NCBI GenBank assembly: GCA_965206145.1
Contig: CBDBIK010000008.1
Coordinates: forward strand, 25,271-89,270
Source of the DNA: CBDBIK01 sp965206145
Lineage (GTDB): Bacteria > Pseudomonadota > Alphaproteobacteria > TMED109
Direction: 5' to 3'
Length of the DNA: 64,000 bases
Shown: in pieces, positions 42,990 to 51,080 of the stretch
Layout: the number at the start of each line of letters is the position of its first letter
How positions within the stretch are numbered: position 1 is the first letter of the stretch
Program-made: the position numbers and the translations under genes
Notes under the pieces: model-generated
What the model was told of the DNA's origin: nothing
What the model saw: only the letters and a program-made list of their open reading frames with translations
Databases searched by the model: none

Positions 42990-44024
42990 ATGAAAGAGAA
43001 CTACACCATGTTGGATGTCCAAGAGATTTCCTTCGACCATGACAACCCAAGAATAAAAATGGCCTTGGAGAAATATGGCGACAAGATAAACGAAGAACGC
43101 ATTCATTTTGCGTTGCATTCCGCCACAGAAGGGGCAAAAAGCACCTCTTCATTCAAAAGTCTGAAAAACGCAATACGTGCCACCAAAGGCATAGTTACTC
43201 CTATTGCGGTGGTTGCCAAAAACGGCAAATATCTTTGCATTGATGGAAACACGAGGCTTGACATCTACAAACAACTTGCGAAAGAACACGAAAGCGAGGA
43301 GTGGACTAAAATCAAAGCGGTTGTATTGGACAATGCTGATCAGCGAGACATAGAATCTATTCGAGTTTCTGCGCACCTCGTTGGCGCGAGGGAGTGGCCA
43401 GCATATGAAAAGGCGCGCTATCTTCATAAGCTACGCAATGAAAAATTTATGGATTACGACGAAATGATCGCGCTTTGCGGCGGCAATAGAAAGGATATAG
43501 AGAACCAAATAGAGGCTTATCACGATATGAATGAATACTATCGTGATTTGGTGGATGACGCAAAATTTCATATCGAACGATATAGCGGTTTTGTGGAGCT
43601 TCAGAAATCAGGCGTTAAAGAAGCCATATTCGACGCCAACTTGGACCTGAAAGATTTTGGAGAATGGATTCGCGATGGAAAAATATACCGGATGGACAGT
43701 GTGCGAGATCTGCCAAAGGTTCTTCGTGATAGCGAAGCAAGAAATGTATTTTTGGAAGGTGGCCTTCGCTCCATAGAAGAAGCTAAAAATCTGCTCGTTC
43801 AGAGAAAGCAAGAAAATGCCAGTGAAGCGGACAAAGCCATAACGCTGGAGGATGCTTCTTTGTTTCATTTGGCAGAAGTTCTTGTGCGGCGGATAAACGA
43901 TTTGCGCTACTCTGATGTGCAAGCTTTGCGAGATAGGGAGCATGAAGAGGCCAAGGAACAAATAAGCGGTTTGGAAGAGTTGTCTGTGCGCTTGCAAAGG
44001 TTACTTGAAGATGTCTCAGAGTGA
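42990..44024 (+). CDS. ParB/Srx-like domain protein (first of two)
   Basis: The 344-residue product has an N-terminal ParB-like domain: DHDNPRIKMA near residue 17-25, VTPIAVVAKNGKYLCIDGNT near 69-88 and GNTRLDIYKQL near 86-96, in the place of the ParB GxRR box. A conserved REWPAYEKARYLHKL block (near 134-148) follows, shared with the second ParB-like protein of the operon. The C-terminal third is helical. ParB-fold proteins bind or cleave nucleic acids or use CTP. A GGAG site lies 9 bp before the ATG. It leads a six-gene overlapping operon. Confidence 0.82.
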   Translation: MKENYTMLDVQEISFDHDNPRIKMALEKYGDKINEERIHFALHSATEGAKSTSSFKSLKNAIRATKGIVTPIAVVAKNGKYLCIDGNTRLDIYKQLAKEHESEEWTKIKAVVLDNADQRDIESIRVSAHLVGAREWPAYEKARYLHKLRNEKFMDYDEMIALCGGNRKDIENQIEAYHDMNEYYRDLVDDAKFHIERYSGFVELQKSGVKEAIFDANLDLKDFGEWIRDGKIYRMDSVRDLPKVLRDSEARNVFLEGGLRSIEEAKNLLVQRKQENASEADKAITLEDASLFHLAEVLVRRINDLRYSDVQALRDREHEEAKEQISGLEELSVRLQRLLEDVSE

Positions 44025-44457
44025 AGCGCACAAAAATCTAGTCATGAAGGTAGTCACGGAGCTTGAATATCGCCACCCCAAAATTTCGATTATTGCCGAT
44101 ATACAGCAATCTCCAGGAGACTCTGTGCCACCATTAATAAACAATTTTCGCCCTGATGTGTATGCCTTTTTACCAACATCCCCACCGTCGATTTTCATTG
44201 CGGAAGTCAAAACCGACAACGATATTGACAATTCACACACGCACTCCCAAATTACTGCATTCATCAATTATCTTGAGGGAAAATTGAATGGTTTCTTTAT
44301 TCTTTCGGTGTCTGGCTGTGGCGCTGACCTCGCCAGGGTCATGTTGAAGTTTTTATGTTGCAGACTTTGTGTCAAAAACACAACAGTATCCGTATTTGAC
44401 GGCTGTGACTTGTGGATATTGCAAACTAGATCAGGTGTGACGTGGCGTTTAAACTAA
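44011..44457 (+). CDS. PD-(D/E)XK-type nuclease-like protein
   Basis: The 148-residue product starts MSQSEAHKNLVMKVVTELEY; an earlier TTG at 44005 is possible. Likely active-site residues are D49 (FRPDVYAF), E65 and K67 (FIAEVKTDND) and Q80 (HTHSQITAFINYL), the D-ExK-Q layout of restriction-like nucleases. It overlaps the stop of the first ParB-like gene by 14 bp and the start of the helicase gene by 16 bp. Nuclease activity is inferred from the motif only. Confidence 0.68.
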   Translation: MSQSEAHKNLVMKVVTELEYRHPKISIIADIQQSPGDSVPPLINNFRPDVYAFLPTSPPSIFIAEVKTDNDIDNSHTHSQITAFINYLEGKLNGFFILSVSGCGADLARVMLKFLCCRLCVKNTTVSVFDGCDLWILQTRSGVTWRLN

Positions 44458-45926
44458 GAAAACCGCCGGCGCTAATTTCCAAGCATGAGGCATACCCGTA
44501 TCAACTTGATGCGGTGCGGGCAGTCAGATCTTTGTCTTACTCAGCCATATTTCATGAACAAGGACTCGGAAAAACCAAGATAGCAATCGATCTCATGTTG
44601 TTGTGGCTAAGTGAAGATGTGGTTGATACGGTGTTTATAATCGCTAAAAAAACTTTAGTTCAAAATTGGGTTGACGAATTGTCTTCCCATTCTTATATCA
44701 CGCCGAGAGTTCTGTCAGGCGACCGTCGGAGAAATAGCAACGCGCTCAATTCACCCGTGTTAGTTTATGTCATGAATTACGAGGTTGTATCAACAAACTT
44801 TGATCTTATGCGTGAATTTCTTGCTACTTGTCGAGTGGCGGCAATTTTGGACGAAAGCCAAAAGATAAAAAACCCAGAGTCAAAATTAGCGATCTGCTTC
44901 CATTCCTTGGGGAAACACTTTGCCCGGCGAGTCATCATGACCGGAACCCCAGTCGCTAATCGTCCATATGATATTTGGTCGCAAATCAAGTTTCTTGACG
45001 ATAGCAAAGCTTTGGGAGATTCGTTCTCAGAATTTAAAGATACTCTTGATTTACCATCTGACTCCGCTAATACATCGGAGTACGGACTACTGTTGGCTGG
45101 TGTGATGGGCAAAATCAAGCATTTTTCGGTTCGAGAAACGAAGGCCTCATCAGGACTTGAATTGCCAGATAAAACCATCTTGACCCATTCGATTGAACTC
45201 GCACCTCGGCAATCAACGATCTATTCTTCATATCGAGATGAGATGGCCTATGAGTTAAAGAAAAATGGTTACGAAGTTATTGACGATGCGGAAGACATTT
45301 TAAAACGTCTACTGCGGCTGGTGCAGTGTGCGTCGAACCCCTTCCTCGTGGATGAAACCTATAGAGAACTCCCCGGGAAATACTCGAAGTTGACTGAATT
45401 ACTAGAAGAGATTGATATTCAGGCGAATAAGGTGATCGTTTGGAGTGGGTTTATCAACAATATTGAGTGGTTGGGTAAAATACTGGAGCAGTACAGTCCT
45501 CAAAAAATTCATGGAAGCATACCAATTGATGCGCGAAACGAATCAATTAGAAAATTCAAGGAAAATGACGATTGCCGCATTTTGTTGGCCACCCCGGGCG
45601 CCGCGAAGGAAGGTCTTACTTTGACGGTCGCCAATCACGCAATTTTCTACGACCGCGGTTTCAGCCTGGATGATTATTTGCAAGCACAAGACCGCATTCA
45701 TCGAATTTCACAAACCGAGAAATGTTTCGTGCACAACCTTATCGCTAAAGACACAATTGATGAATGGGTGGATATTTTGCTGAACGCTAAATATAGAGCG
45801 GCTCAATTGACCCAAGGCGATATATCGAAAAATGCTTTCGATACAGCGTTCAGTTGTGATTTATCTGAAGCTTTAGCACAAATACTGTCACCACACGAAG
45901 CGGAGAAAGCAAATGAAAGAAATTAA
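44442..45926 (+). CDS. SNF2-family helicase-like ATPase
   Basis: The 494-residue product begins at a GTG and has the full superfamily 2 set. The Q-like motif is YPYQLDAVRAV, Walker A is EQGLGKTKIA (residues 39-48), motif II is ILDESQKIKN (Gln in place of the usual His of DEAH), and motif III is MTGTPVANRP. In the second half come VIVWSGF, LLATPGAAKEGLTL and QAQDRIHRISQ (residues 415-425). It is compact, with no extra DNA-binding domain, so substrate choice may come from the ParB-like or nuclease partners. It overlaps the next gene by 14 bp. Confidence 0.9.
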   Translation: MAFKLRKPPALISKHEAYPYQLDAVRAVRSLSYSAIFHEQGLGKTKIAIDLMLLWLSEDVVDTVFIIAKKTLVQNWVDELSSHSYITPRVLSGDRRRNSNALNSPVLVYVMNYEVVSTNFDLMREFLATCRVAAILDESQKIKNPESKLAICFHSLGKHFARRVIMTGTPVANRPYDIWSQIKFLDDSKALGDSFSEFKDTLDLPSDSANTSEYGLLLAGVMGKIKHFSVRETKASSGLELPDKTILTHSIELAPRQSTIYSSYRDEMAYELKKNGYEVIDDAEDILKRLLRLVQCASNPFLVDETYRELPGKYSKLTELLEEIDIQANKVIVWSGFINNIEWLGKILEQYSPQKIHGSIPIDARNESIRKFKENDDCRILLATPGAAKEGLTLTVANHAIFYDRGFSLDDYLQAQDRIHRISQTEKCFVHNLIAKDTIDEWVDILLNAKYRAAQLTQGDISKNAFDTAFSCDLSEALAQILSPHEAEKANERN

Positions 45927-46947
45927 AATTCTAGGCAAGGCCATCCGAGTCGATAATGACTTTATGGATATCCATGAATTGAAATTTTTGAAGGACAACC
46001 CCAGAGTCTATGCTTGCACGCATAAGGAACCGAACTTCGACAGACTCCCAGAGAAGGAACAACAAGAAATTATATACAAAAACCTTATAGAAGAACCTAG
46101 TGTCAAAAAATTGGAACCCGAGATTAAACGACACGGTGGCTTGTTAGAGTCAATATTGATTCGTCATGACACCAAGGAAGTTATCGAAGGGAATTCTCGA
46201 CTAGCAGTGTATCGAAAATTAGCCCGCGAATCTGAACAGACCAACAAACAGGATGACAATTGGAGTTTTATTCAGTGTGAGATAGTCAGTGGTCTCACGG
46301 ATCCTGAGCAGACTGCTTACCTTAACCAAATTCATGTCAAGGGTAAGACACAGTGGTCGGCATATGAGAAGGCTAATTTCGCCTATGTTAGAAAAGATCG
46401 GGGGTGGAAAGTTAACGAAATTGCAAAATTGTTTGGTGTATCCGTGGGAACGGTCCGCATGCGAATCAAAGCTGTCGAGATGATGAAAGAAAATGAAGAT
46501 AATGAACGATCGCACTTTAGTTATTATGATGTTTTGGTTCGTAACAAAGAAATTATTGAAAAAATGGAGAAATCAGGCGGTCTAAATAATATTCTGTCTG
46601 ATATAAAGCAAATTGGATCGCAAACAACAGGCACGGAAGAAACAGACAATGCTTTTACTGCTCAAGATTTGAGAAATAAATTGCCGGTTGTGCTAAAAAA
46701 ACCAAAAGTATTGAAGAAATATATTGCTCGTGAAATTTATCTTGATGACGCATATCAACGCGCTAAAATTAGTAATGTAGAAGAAAATGTGAAGAAGGCG
46801 ACAGAACTTCTAAATGATGTATCTCTGAGGAATCTGGTTCGGCTAGAGCAAAACGAATTTAAGGCGTTCAAATACGCAACCAATAAGCTTTTCCGTGAGG
46901 TAGATAGACTCAAAAAGGCGACACAAGATAGAGACAGTAAGCAATGA
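45913..46947 (+). CDS. ParB/Srx-like protein with helix-turn-helix (second of two)
   Basis: The 344-residue product has LKDNPRVYACTH near 26-37, LLESILIRHDTKEVIEGNSR near 77-96 with RLAVYRKL after it, and the KTQWSAYEKANFAYVRK block near 145-161. The first ParB-like protein carries the same three landmarks, so the two are paralogues. A helix-turn-helix (WKVNEIAKLFGVSVGTVRMR, about 165-184) matches the ParB DNA-binding region. A GGAG site lies 9 bp before the ATG. It overlaps the radical SAM gene by 4 bp. Confidence 0.85.
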   Translation: MKEIKILGKAIRVDNDFMDIHELKFLKDNPRVYACTHKEPNFDRLPEKEQQEIIYKNLIEEPSVKKLEPEIKRHGGLLESILIRHDTKEVIEGNSRLAVYRKLARESEQTNKQDDNWSFIQCEIVSGLTDPEQTAYLNQIHVKGKTQWSAYEKANFAYVRKDRGWKVNEIAKLFGVSVGTVRMRIKAVEMMKENEDNERSHFSYYDVLVRNKEIIEKMEKSGGLNNILSDIKQIGSQTTGTEETDNAFTAQDLRNKLPVVLKKPKVLKKYIAREIYLDDAYQRAKISNVEENVKKATELLNDVSLRNLVRLEQNEFKAFKYATNKLFREVDRLKKATQDRDSKQ

Positions 46948-48596
46948 TCAAGAATCGTGTATTGCTGGTAGAGCCCGGCTACCGCAACAAATACCCGCCC
47001 TTGGGGCTAATGAAATTGGCCTCCTATCATCGTCAGCGTGGCGATGACGTGCGGTTTGTTAAGGGAGAGAAGGAAGGTCGCTCGGTGTTATTCGAGCAGT
47101 GGGATCGCGTATACGTAACCACTCTCTTCAGTTTTGAATGGAAACGAACATCAGTAGCTATTGACTACGCAATCCAAGCCGCTGGCAATCAGCCGGAGCG
47201 TGTGTTTGTGGGTGGTATCGCGGCATCTCTGATGCATAGTGAATTTATCAAACAACCTCGATGGGCTGGCGTGCGGTTTATCGCGGGCTTGCTTGACGGG
47301 CCACCCGCGATGGCCCTTCAATTATCGAAAGACGATGGTGATTTTGGCGCTGACGACATATCAACGCATCCTATTGAGGCACGGGTTCCAGATTATAGCA
47401 TTCTCAGTCAAACAGATTATGCCTATCCGGTACATGACGCTTATTTTGGTTATGCGTCAAGAGGATGTATCCGTAAATGCCATTTTTGCGGAGTGCCAAA
47501 ATTAGAGGGAATGCAAAAAGAAATGCCACCATTGCACAATTTGGTTAATGGTATTTCGGAGAAATACGGCCCTAAAAAGGATTTGATTTTAATGGATAAT
47601 AATGTAACCGCATCGGCGCGTTACAAAGAAATCATTGCGGAAATTTGTGATTTAGGATTCACATCCGGGGCCACCTTGGTTCGAAAGGGAAGCCGCGTTA
47701 AACGCCGCGTTGATTTCAACCAGGGAGTGGATGCAAGAATCCTTGCAAAATCACCGATGTATCTTCAAGAGATGTCTAAAATCTGTATTAGCCCGTTGCG
47801 AATTGCTTTTGACCATATCGGTGTTCGGAAAGTTTATAACATTGCGGTTCGTATGGCGGCGGACAACGGCATTAACTCTCTTTCGAATTATATGCTGTAT
47901 AACTTCATGGATACGCCGGACGATCTATATAAACGAATGCGGCTGAATATCGAATTAAACGAGGAGTTGGGGGTGCGTATTTGGTCTTTCCCCATGCGTT
48001 ATCAACCTGTCACGCTCAAGGATCGTTCCCATATAGGAAAAAATTGGAATCGCTACTATCTGCGTTCCTTTCAAGTTATGCTGCAAGCTACCCGTGGAGT
48101 AGTGAGTGGTAATCCAGCGTTTTTTGATCGCGCATATGGCGCTAGTGTGGAAAACTTCAAACGACTGCTGAGTTACCCTCATGGCTTTATTTTTCACCGC
48201 AATCATTACGAAAATGGCGACGGCAGCGCCGTACTGCAGGAGTATGAAGCACTCCGAAATCGCATGTCCGCAAGCCAGGAAGAAGAGTTACTTGGCTATC
48301 TAGCCGCTCCTGTGGGCGGAGAAAAGGCAAGGCAAACCAGCTATAGCGCAATTGCTGGCACACTCGGTGTCGACCGACTGATTCGCGATGCCATTTCATT
48401 CCATGTGCTAGGTACAAAAGATGGAAAAATCTGCGAATCTGAGCCAGACCTAGCTATGCTCAACTTGGTCAATCCATGTTCTGTTTTGCCGAGCGAGGAA
48501 GAGTTGGTGGAAGATGCCGGCTTATTTGACCACGAAGAACATGGCATTTCCGCTCTAACAAAGGCGCATACAAGCATCAATATTGGCGAAAAATAA
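46944..48596 (+). CDS. B12-binding-type radical SAM enzyme
   Basis: The 550-residue product starts with a cobalamin-binding-like domain (VLLVEPGYRNKYPPLGLMKL, residues 6-25). The iron-sulfur motif CxxxCxxC follows at C175, C179 and C182 (GCIRKCHFCGVPKLEG), then a radical SAM barrel with DLILMDNNVTAS. The C-terminal 180 residues are not recognised. Such enzymes methylate or otherwise modify unreactive carbons in nucleic acids, proteins or small molecules. The classical B12-ligand motif is not obvious, so cobalamin use is unsure. Its place in an operon of nucleic-acid proteins suggests nucleotide or DNA/RNA modification, or a target within the system. Confidence 0.85.
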   Translation: MIKNRVLLVEPGYRNKYPPLGLMKLASYHRQRGDDVRFVKGEKEGRSVLFEQWDRVYVTTLFSFEWKRTSVAIDYAIQAAGNQPERVFVGGIAASLMHSEFIKQPRWAGVRFIAGLLDGPPAMALQLSKDDGDFGADDISTHPIEARVPDYSILSQTDYAYPVHDAYFGYASRGCIRKCHFCGVPKLEGMQKEMPPLHNLVNGISEKYGPKKDLILMDNNVTASARYKEIIAEICDLGFTSGATLVRKGSRVKRRVDFNQGVDARILAKSPMYLQEMSKICISPLRIAFDHIGVRKVYNIAVRMAADNGINSLSNYMLYNFMDTPDDLYKRMRLNIELNEELGVRIWSFPMRYQPVTLKDRSHIGKNWNRYYLRSFQVMLQATRGVVSGNPAFFDRAYGASVENFKRLLSYPHGFIFHRNHYENGDGSAVLQEYEALRNRMSASQEEELLGYLAAPVGGEKARQTSYSAIAGTLGVDRLIRDAISFHVLGTKDGKICESEPDLAMLNLVNPCSVLPSEEELVEDAGLFDHEEHGISALTKAHTSINIGEK

Positions 48597-50092
48597 TGGA
48601 CTACAAACCAAAAACCGTGGTTTCCCATCGTAATACAGAATCACTCGTAGGGGGAAATATACTTAGCCTGATTACTTACGGCATGTATGCCAGCCCGTTG
48701 GCGATCTATCGCGAGTATTTACAAAATGCTGCTGATTCGATTGCTTCGTCCAGCAGCCCCGACAATGGGAAAGTGGAAATCGAGATTGATCTTGCTAATC
48801 GGTGCGTGACCCTGCGCGACAACGGACCAGGATTGTCTTACGAACAAGCAAAACGGGAGCTAATTCCAGTCTCAAAAAGTGGTAAGTGTCGCCAACACGA
48901 CAGGGGCTTTAGGGGGATAGGTCGATTGTCGGGCCTTGCCTTCGGCGACTCGGTGACATTCATGACACGGCGCAACGAAAAATCTCCGGTCACACAAGTA
49001 ATTTGGAATGGAGAGCAGTTAAGAAACGGAATTGACAATCAATGGTCGGTTGAAAAAACAGTTTCACAGTGTGTGGTTGTCGAGAAATTAGATGGAAATG
49101 ATTACCCAGCCAAGTTCTTTGAAGTTCAAGTCGGAGGGATTTCCCGGTATGCGGCCGCGTCTATTTTAAATAGCGACGCCGTGCGCACGTATATAGGAGA
49201 AGTATGCCCTGCCCCATTCAACATGGATTTTCCATATAGGCGGAATATATCAAATCTGTTTGAGGGAAACCGCCCCCCGTTAACACTTGCCGTTCATCTT
49301 GACGAAGAAACCTTGCCAATCACCAGGGGGCATAAAAACGGTGTGCGCGTTTCTGGAGACCGGTTGGACAAATTTAACGAATTTGAAGAGATCAAAACAC
49401 CGGCGTTGGGGGGAGGTTATGCCGCGGTAGGATGGCTTGCACACTCATCTTATCTCGGTGCGCTTCCAAAAGCACAAAATGTCAGGTGCTTGCGGGTTCG
49501 AGTGGGAAATATTCAGGTCGGTAGTGAAACCGCGCTCGACCATCTTTTTTCGGAGAATCGTTTTAATCGTTGGTGTGTGGGGGAAATTCATATTCTCGAT
49601 TCGCGGATAGTTCCAAACGCGAGGCGTGATTACCTTGAACCAGGCATACATCTACGAAATCTTGAAAATCACCTTGGTGCAATATGCCGCCAATTGGAGC
49701 GGCGGTGCAGACTGGCATCGCGCGGGCGCAACCAACGGCGACTTGCCGGGTTTTTTATGGAAGAGTTGGAAGCTACATATGATCTAGCGACCTCCGGTTA
49801 TCTAACTGCCGATGTGGCGCGGCAGTTAATTGATAAAAAAATGTCTGAAATTCTTAGTTTTCGAGAAAAAAATCAATATCTAGATTGTGCTGAATACGAC
49901 GGCAAGCTAGATAAACTGAGGGAAAAACTCGCCAATTTTCGGTTTCCCCGTGGGCGGAAGTCGTTCGCGGGGGTTGATTCTCCGGATATGTCTGGATACC
50001 GGAAAATTTTCAAAATTCTTGCGACAACATCAACATCTCCGCGAAAGGCGAAAGAAACGATTGAGGCCATTTTAGGGTACGAACCAAATTAG
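48596..50092 (+). CDS. HSP90-like GHKL ATPase
   Basis: The 498-residue product has the N-terminal GHKL ATP-binding site: REYLQNAADSI (E40, N44, D47), LRDNGPGLS (75-81) and GFRGIGRLSGLAFGDSV (104-120). This resembles the HSP90/MutL type rather than a histidine kinase, as there is no phosphoacceptor domain. The remaining 380 residues are not recognised; a helical C-terminus is likely. Its ATG overlaps the radical SAM stop by one base (TAATG). Stand-alone HSP90-like ATPases occur in several bacterial defence systems. Confidence 0.85.
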   Translation: MDYKPKTVVSHRNTESLVGGNILSLITYGMYASPLAIYREYLQNAADSIASSSSPDNGKVEIEIDLANRCVTLRDNGPGLSYEQAKRELIPVSKSGKCRQHDRGFRGIGRLSGLAFGDSVTFMTRRNEKSPVTQVIWNGEQLRNGIDNQWSVEKTVSQCVVVEKLDGNDYPAKFFEVQVGGISRYAAASILNSDAVRTYIGEVCPAPFNMDFPYRRNISNLFEGNRPPLTLAVHLDEETLPITRGHKNGVRVSGDRLDKFNEFEEIKTPALGGGYAAVGWLAHSSYLGALPKAQNVRCLRVRVGNIQVGSETALDHLFSENRFNRWCVGEIHILDSRIVPNARRDYLEPGIHLRNLENHLGAICRQLERRCRLASRGRNQRRLAGFFMEELEATYDLATSGYLTADVARQLIDKKMSEILSFREKNQYLDCAEYDGKLDKLREKLANFRFPRGRKSFAGVDSPDMSGYRKIFKILATTSTSPRKAKETIEAILGYEPN

Positions 50093-50264
50093 CTGACATT
50101 CCAGCCCACAAGAGTGCGGTACACGCGAATTTGTGCGGCTGAAAAAATTGACTCGCTGTCGGAAGGCGAATTGTTAACTTTCGTTGCATCTGCGAAAGAA
50201 TGCACCACACGATCAAAACCGGGCCTTGGTGGGGTTGGCCACCCTTCCAGCCTGGGGGCTGCAA
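50093..50264 (+). other. Right border of the six-gene island
   Basis: A frame continues from the TAG of the ATPase gene with a possible GTG start at 50114 (RICAAEKIDSLSEGELLTFV...) to 50302, overlapping the 3' end of the convergent hydrolase gene. I cannot assign it. The last 60 bp are GC-rich again. No tRNA, integrase or target duplication is seen at this border. Confidence 0.3.
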
Positions 50265-50900
50265 TCAGCTGCACAATTCATCGATCAGTTGATCGGTTGT
50301 AACTTGCCTGCAATAGCCCTTGGTTGCCGCAAGTGAATTATCCTGGCGCACTTGGGAATCAGTAGCACAGGCGTCTGTCACCTGGGTGACCAGGTAGCTC
50401 TGATCACAGGCATCTCGGATGGCGCTTTCAACGCACTGATCGGTCAGCAGCCCACTGATCACCAGTTGCTTGACCCCAAGATTGCGCAGCACATAATCTA
50501 TATGCGTTGAAACAAACACCGATGACGACGATTTGGGCAGCACGATCTCGTCACCCAGCGGCGCGATCTGGTCGATCACCTTGCCATCCCACGATCCTTT
50601 GGCGACGTTGAAGCCAGTGATTTTGTAATCAAGGCTACGGTCACGCCCGTCCAGGGTCAGGCTTTCGATTGTGGTATACATGACCTCAATCTTCGCCTTG
50701 CGACACGCCGCCTGCAGGCGTTGCATGTTGGGGATGACGGTTTCCAACTGCTCAAACAGCCAGCCATGTTTTTCCGAAAACTGTGCATCTGTCATGCCTT
50801 TAAATTCGGCGCCGTCCCGGTGGGCGGAAAAATTCTGCACATCGATGAACAGCAGAGCCGATTGCTCAGGCACCAAAGGCAAGTCGCGCGTCAGGGTCAT
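50265..50900 (-). CDS. Isochorismatase-like cysteine hydrolase
   Basis: The 211-residue product has the family triad: D19 in LLFIDVQNF, a Lys in the LPKSSSSVFVST segment near 118-129, and Cys in SGLLTDQCVESAIRDA near residue 155. These enzymes hydrolyse amides or enol ethers (nicotinamidase, biuret and N-carbamoyl hydrolases). The last gene of an ABC transporter operon, it is 1 bp from the stop of a 59-residue frame, so the operon probably imports and hydrolyses an amide-type compound. Exact substrate unknown. Confidence 0.9.
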   Translation of the reverse strand: MTLTRDLPLVPEQSALLFIDVQNFSAHRDGAEFKGMTDAQFSEKHGWLFEQLETVIPNMQRLQAACRKAKIEVMYTTIESLTLDGRDRSLDYKITGFNVAKGSWDGKVIDQIAPLGDEIVLPKSSSSVFVSTHIDYVLRNLGVKQLVISGLLTDQCVESAIRDACDQSYLVTQVTDACATDSQVRQDNSLAATKGYCRQVTTDQLIDELCS

Positions 50901-51080
50901 TCAAATTTCCTTCAGGTAGCGGGCTACGACATCCCCCGGAATATCGCCCCATTCATTCTGCCCGGCGTGTTCACAGACCCGCAACAGCGCGTGATCGATG
51001 TGTCCGTTCAGGGTTGCAAACGGCGGCGGGTCGCTTTCGTCCAGCAAGTTTCGGGATCTTATATCAGTCTCTGCTTTCAT
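50901..51080 (-). CDS. Small conserved-looking protein between permease and hydrolase genes
   Basis: A 59-residue frame, MKAETDIRSRNLLDESDPPP followed by FATLNGHIDHALLRVCEHAG and a tail ending ARYLKEI, fills the gap between the LivH-type permease and the hydrolase. It overlaps the permease stop by 4 bp (ATGA) and ends next to the hydrolase ATG, the coupling expected of a real gene. The DPPPF...RVCEHAG wording faintly recalls the N-terminus of N-formylglutamate amidohydrolases, so it may be a fragment of one. Function unknown. Confidence 0.55.
   Translation of the reverse strand: MKAETDIRSRNLLDESDPPPFATLNGHIDHALLRVCEHAGQNEWGDIPGDVVARYLKEI

Noticed and set aside
42990..50092. Dpd (7-deazaguanine) or Dnd/Ssp (phosphorothioate) system
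   Set aside because: ParB-like and SNF2 proteins occur in those systems, but no TGT-like DpdA, no queuosine-pathway genes, no cysteine desulfurase and no PAPS-reductase-like protein are present.
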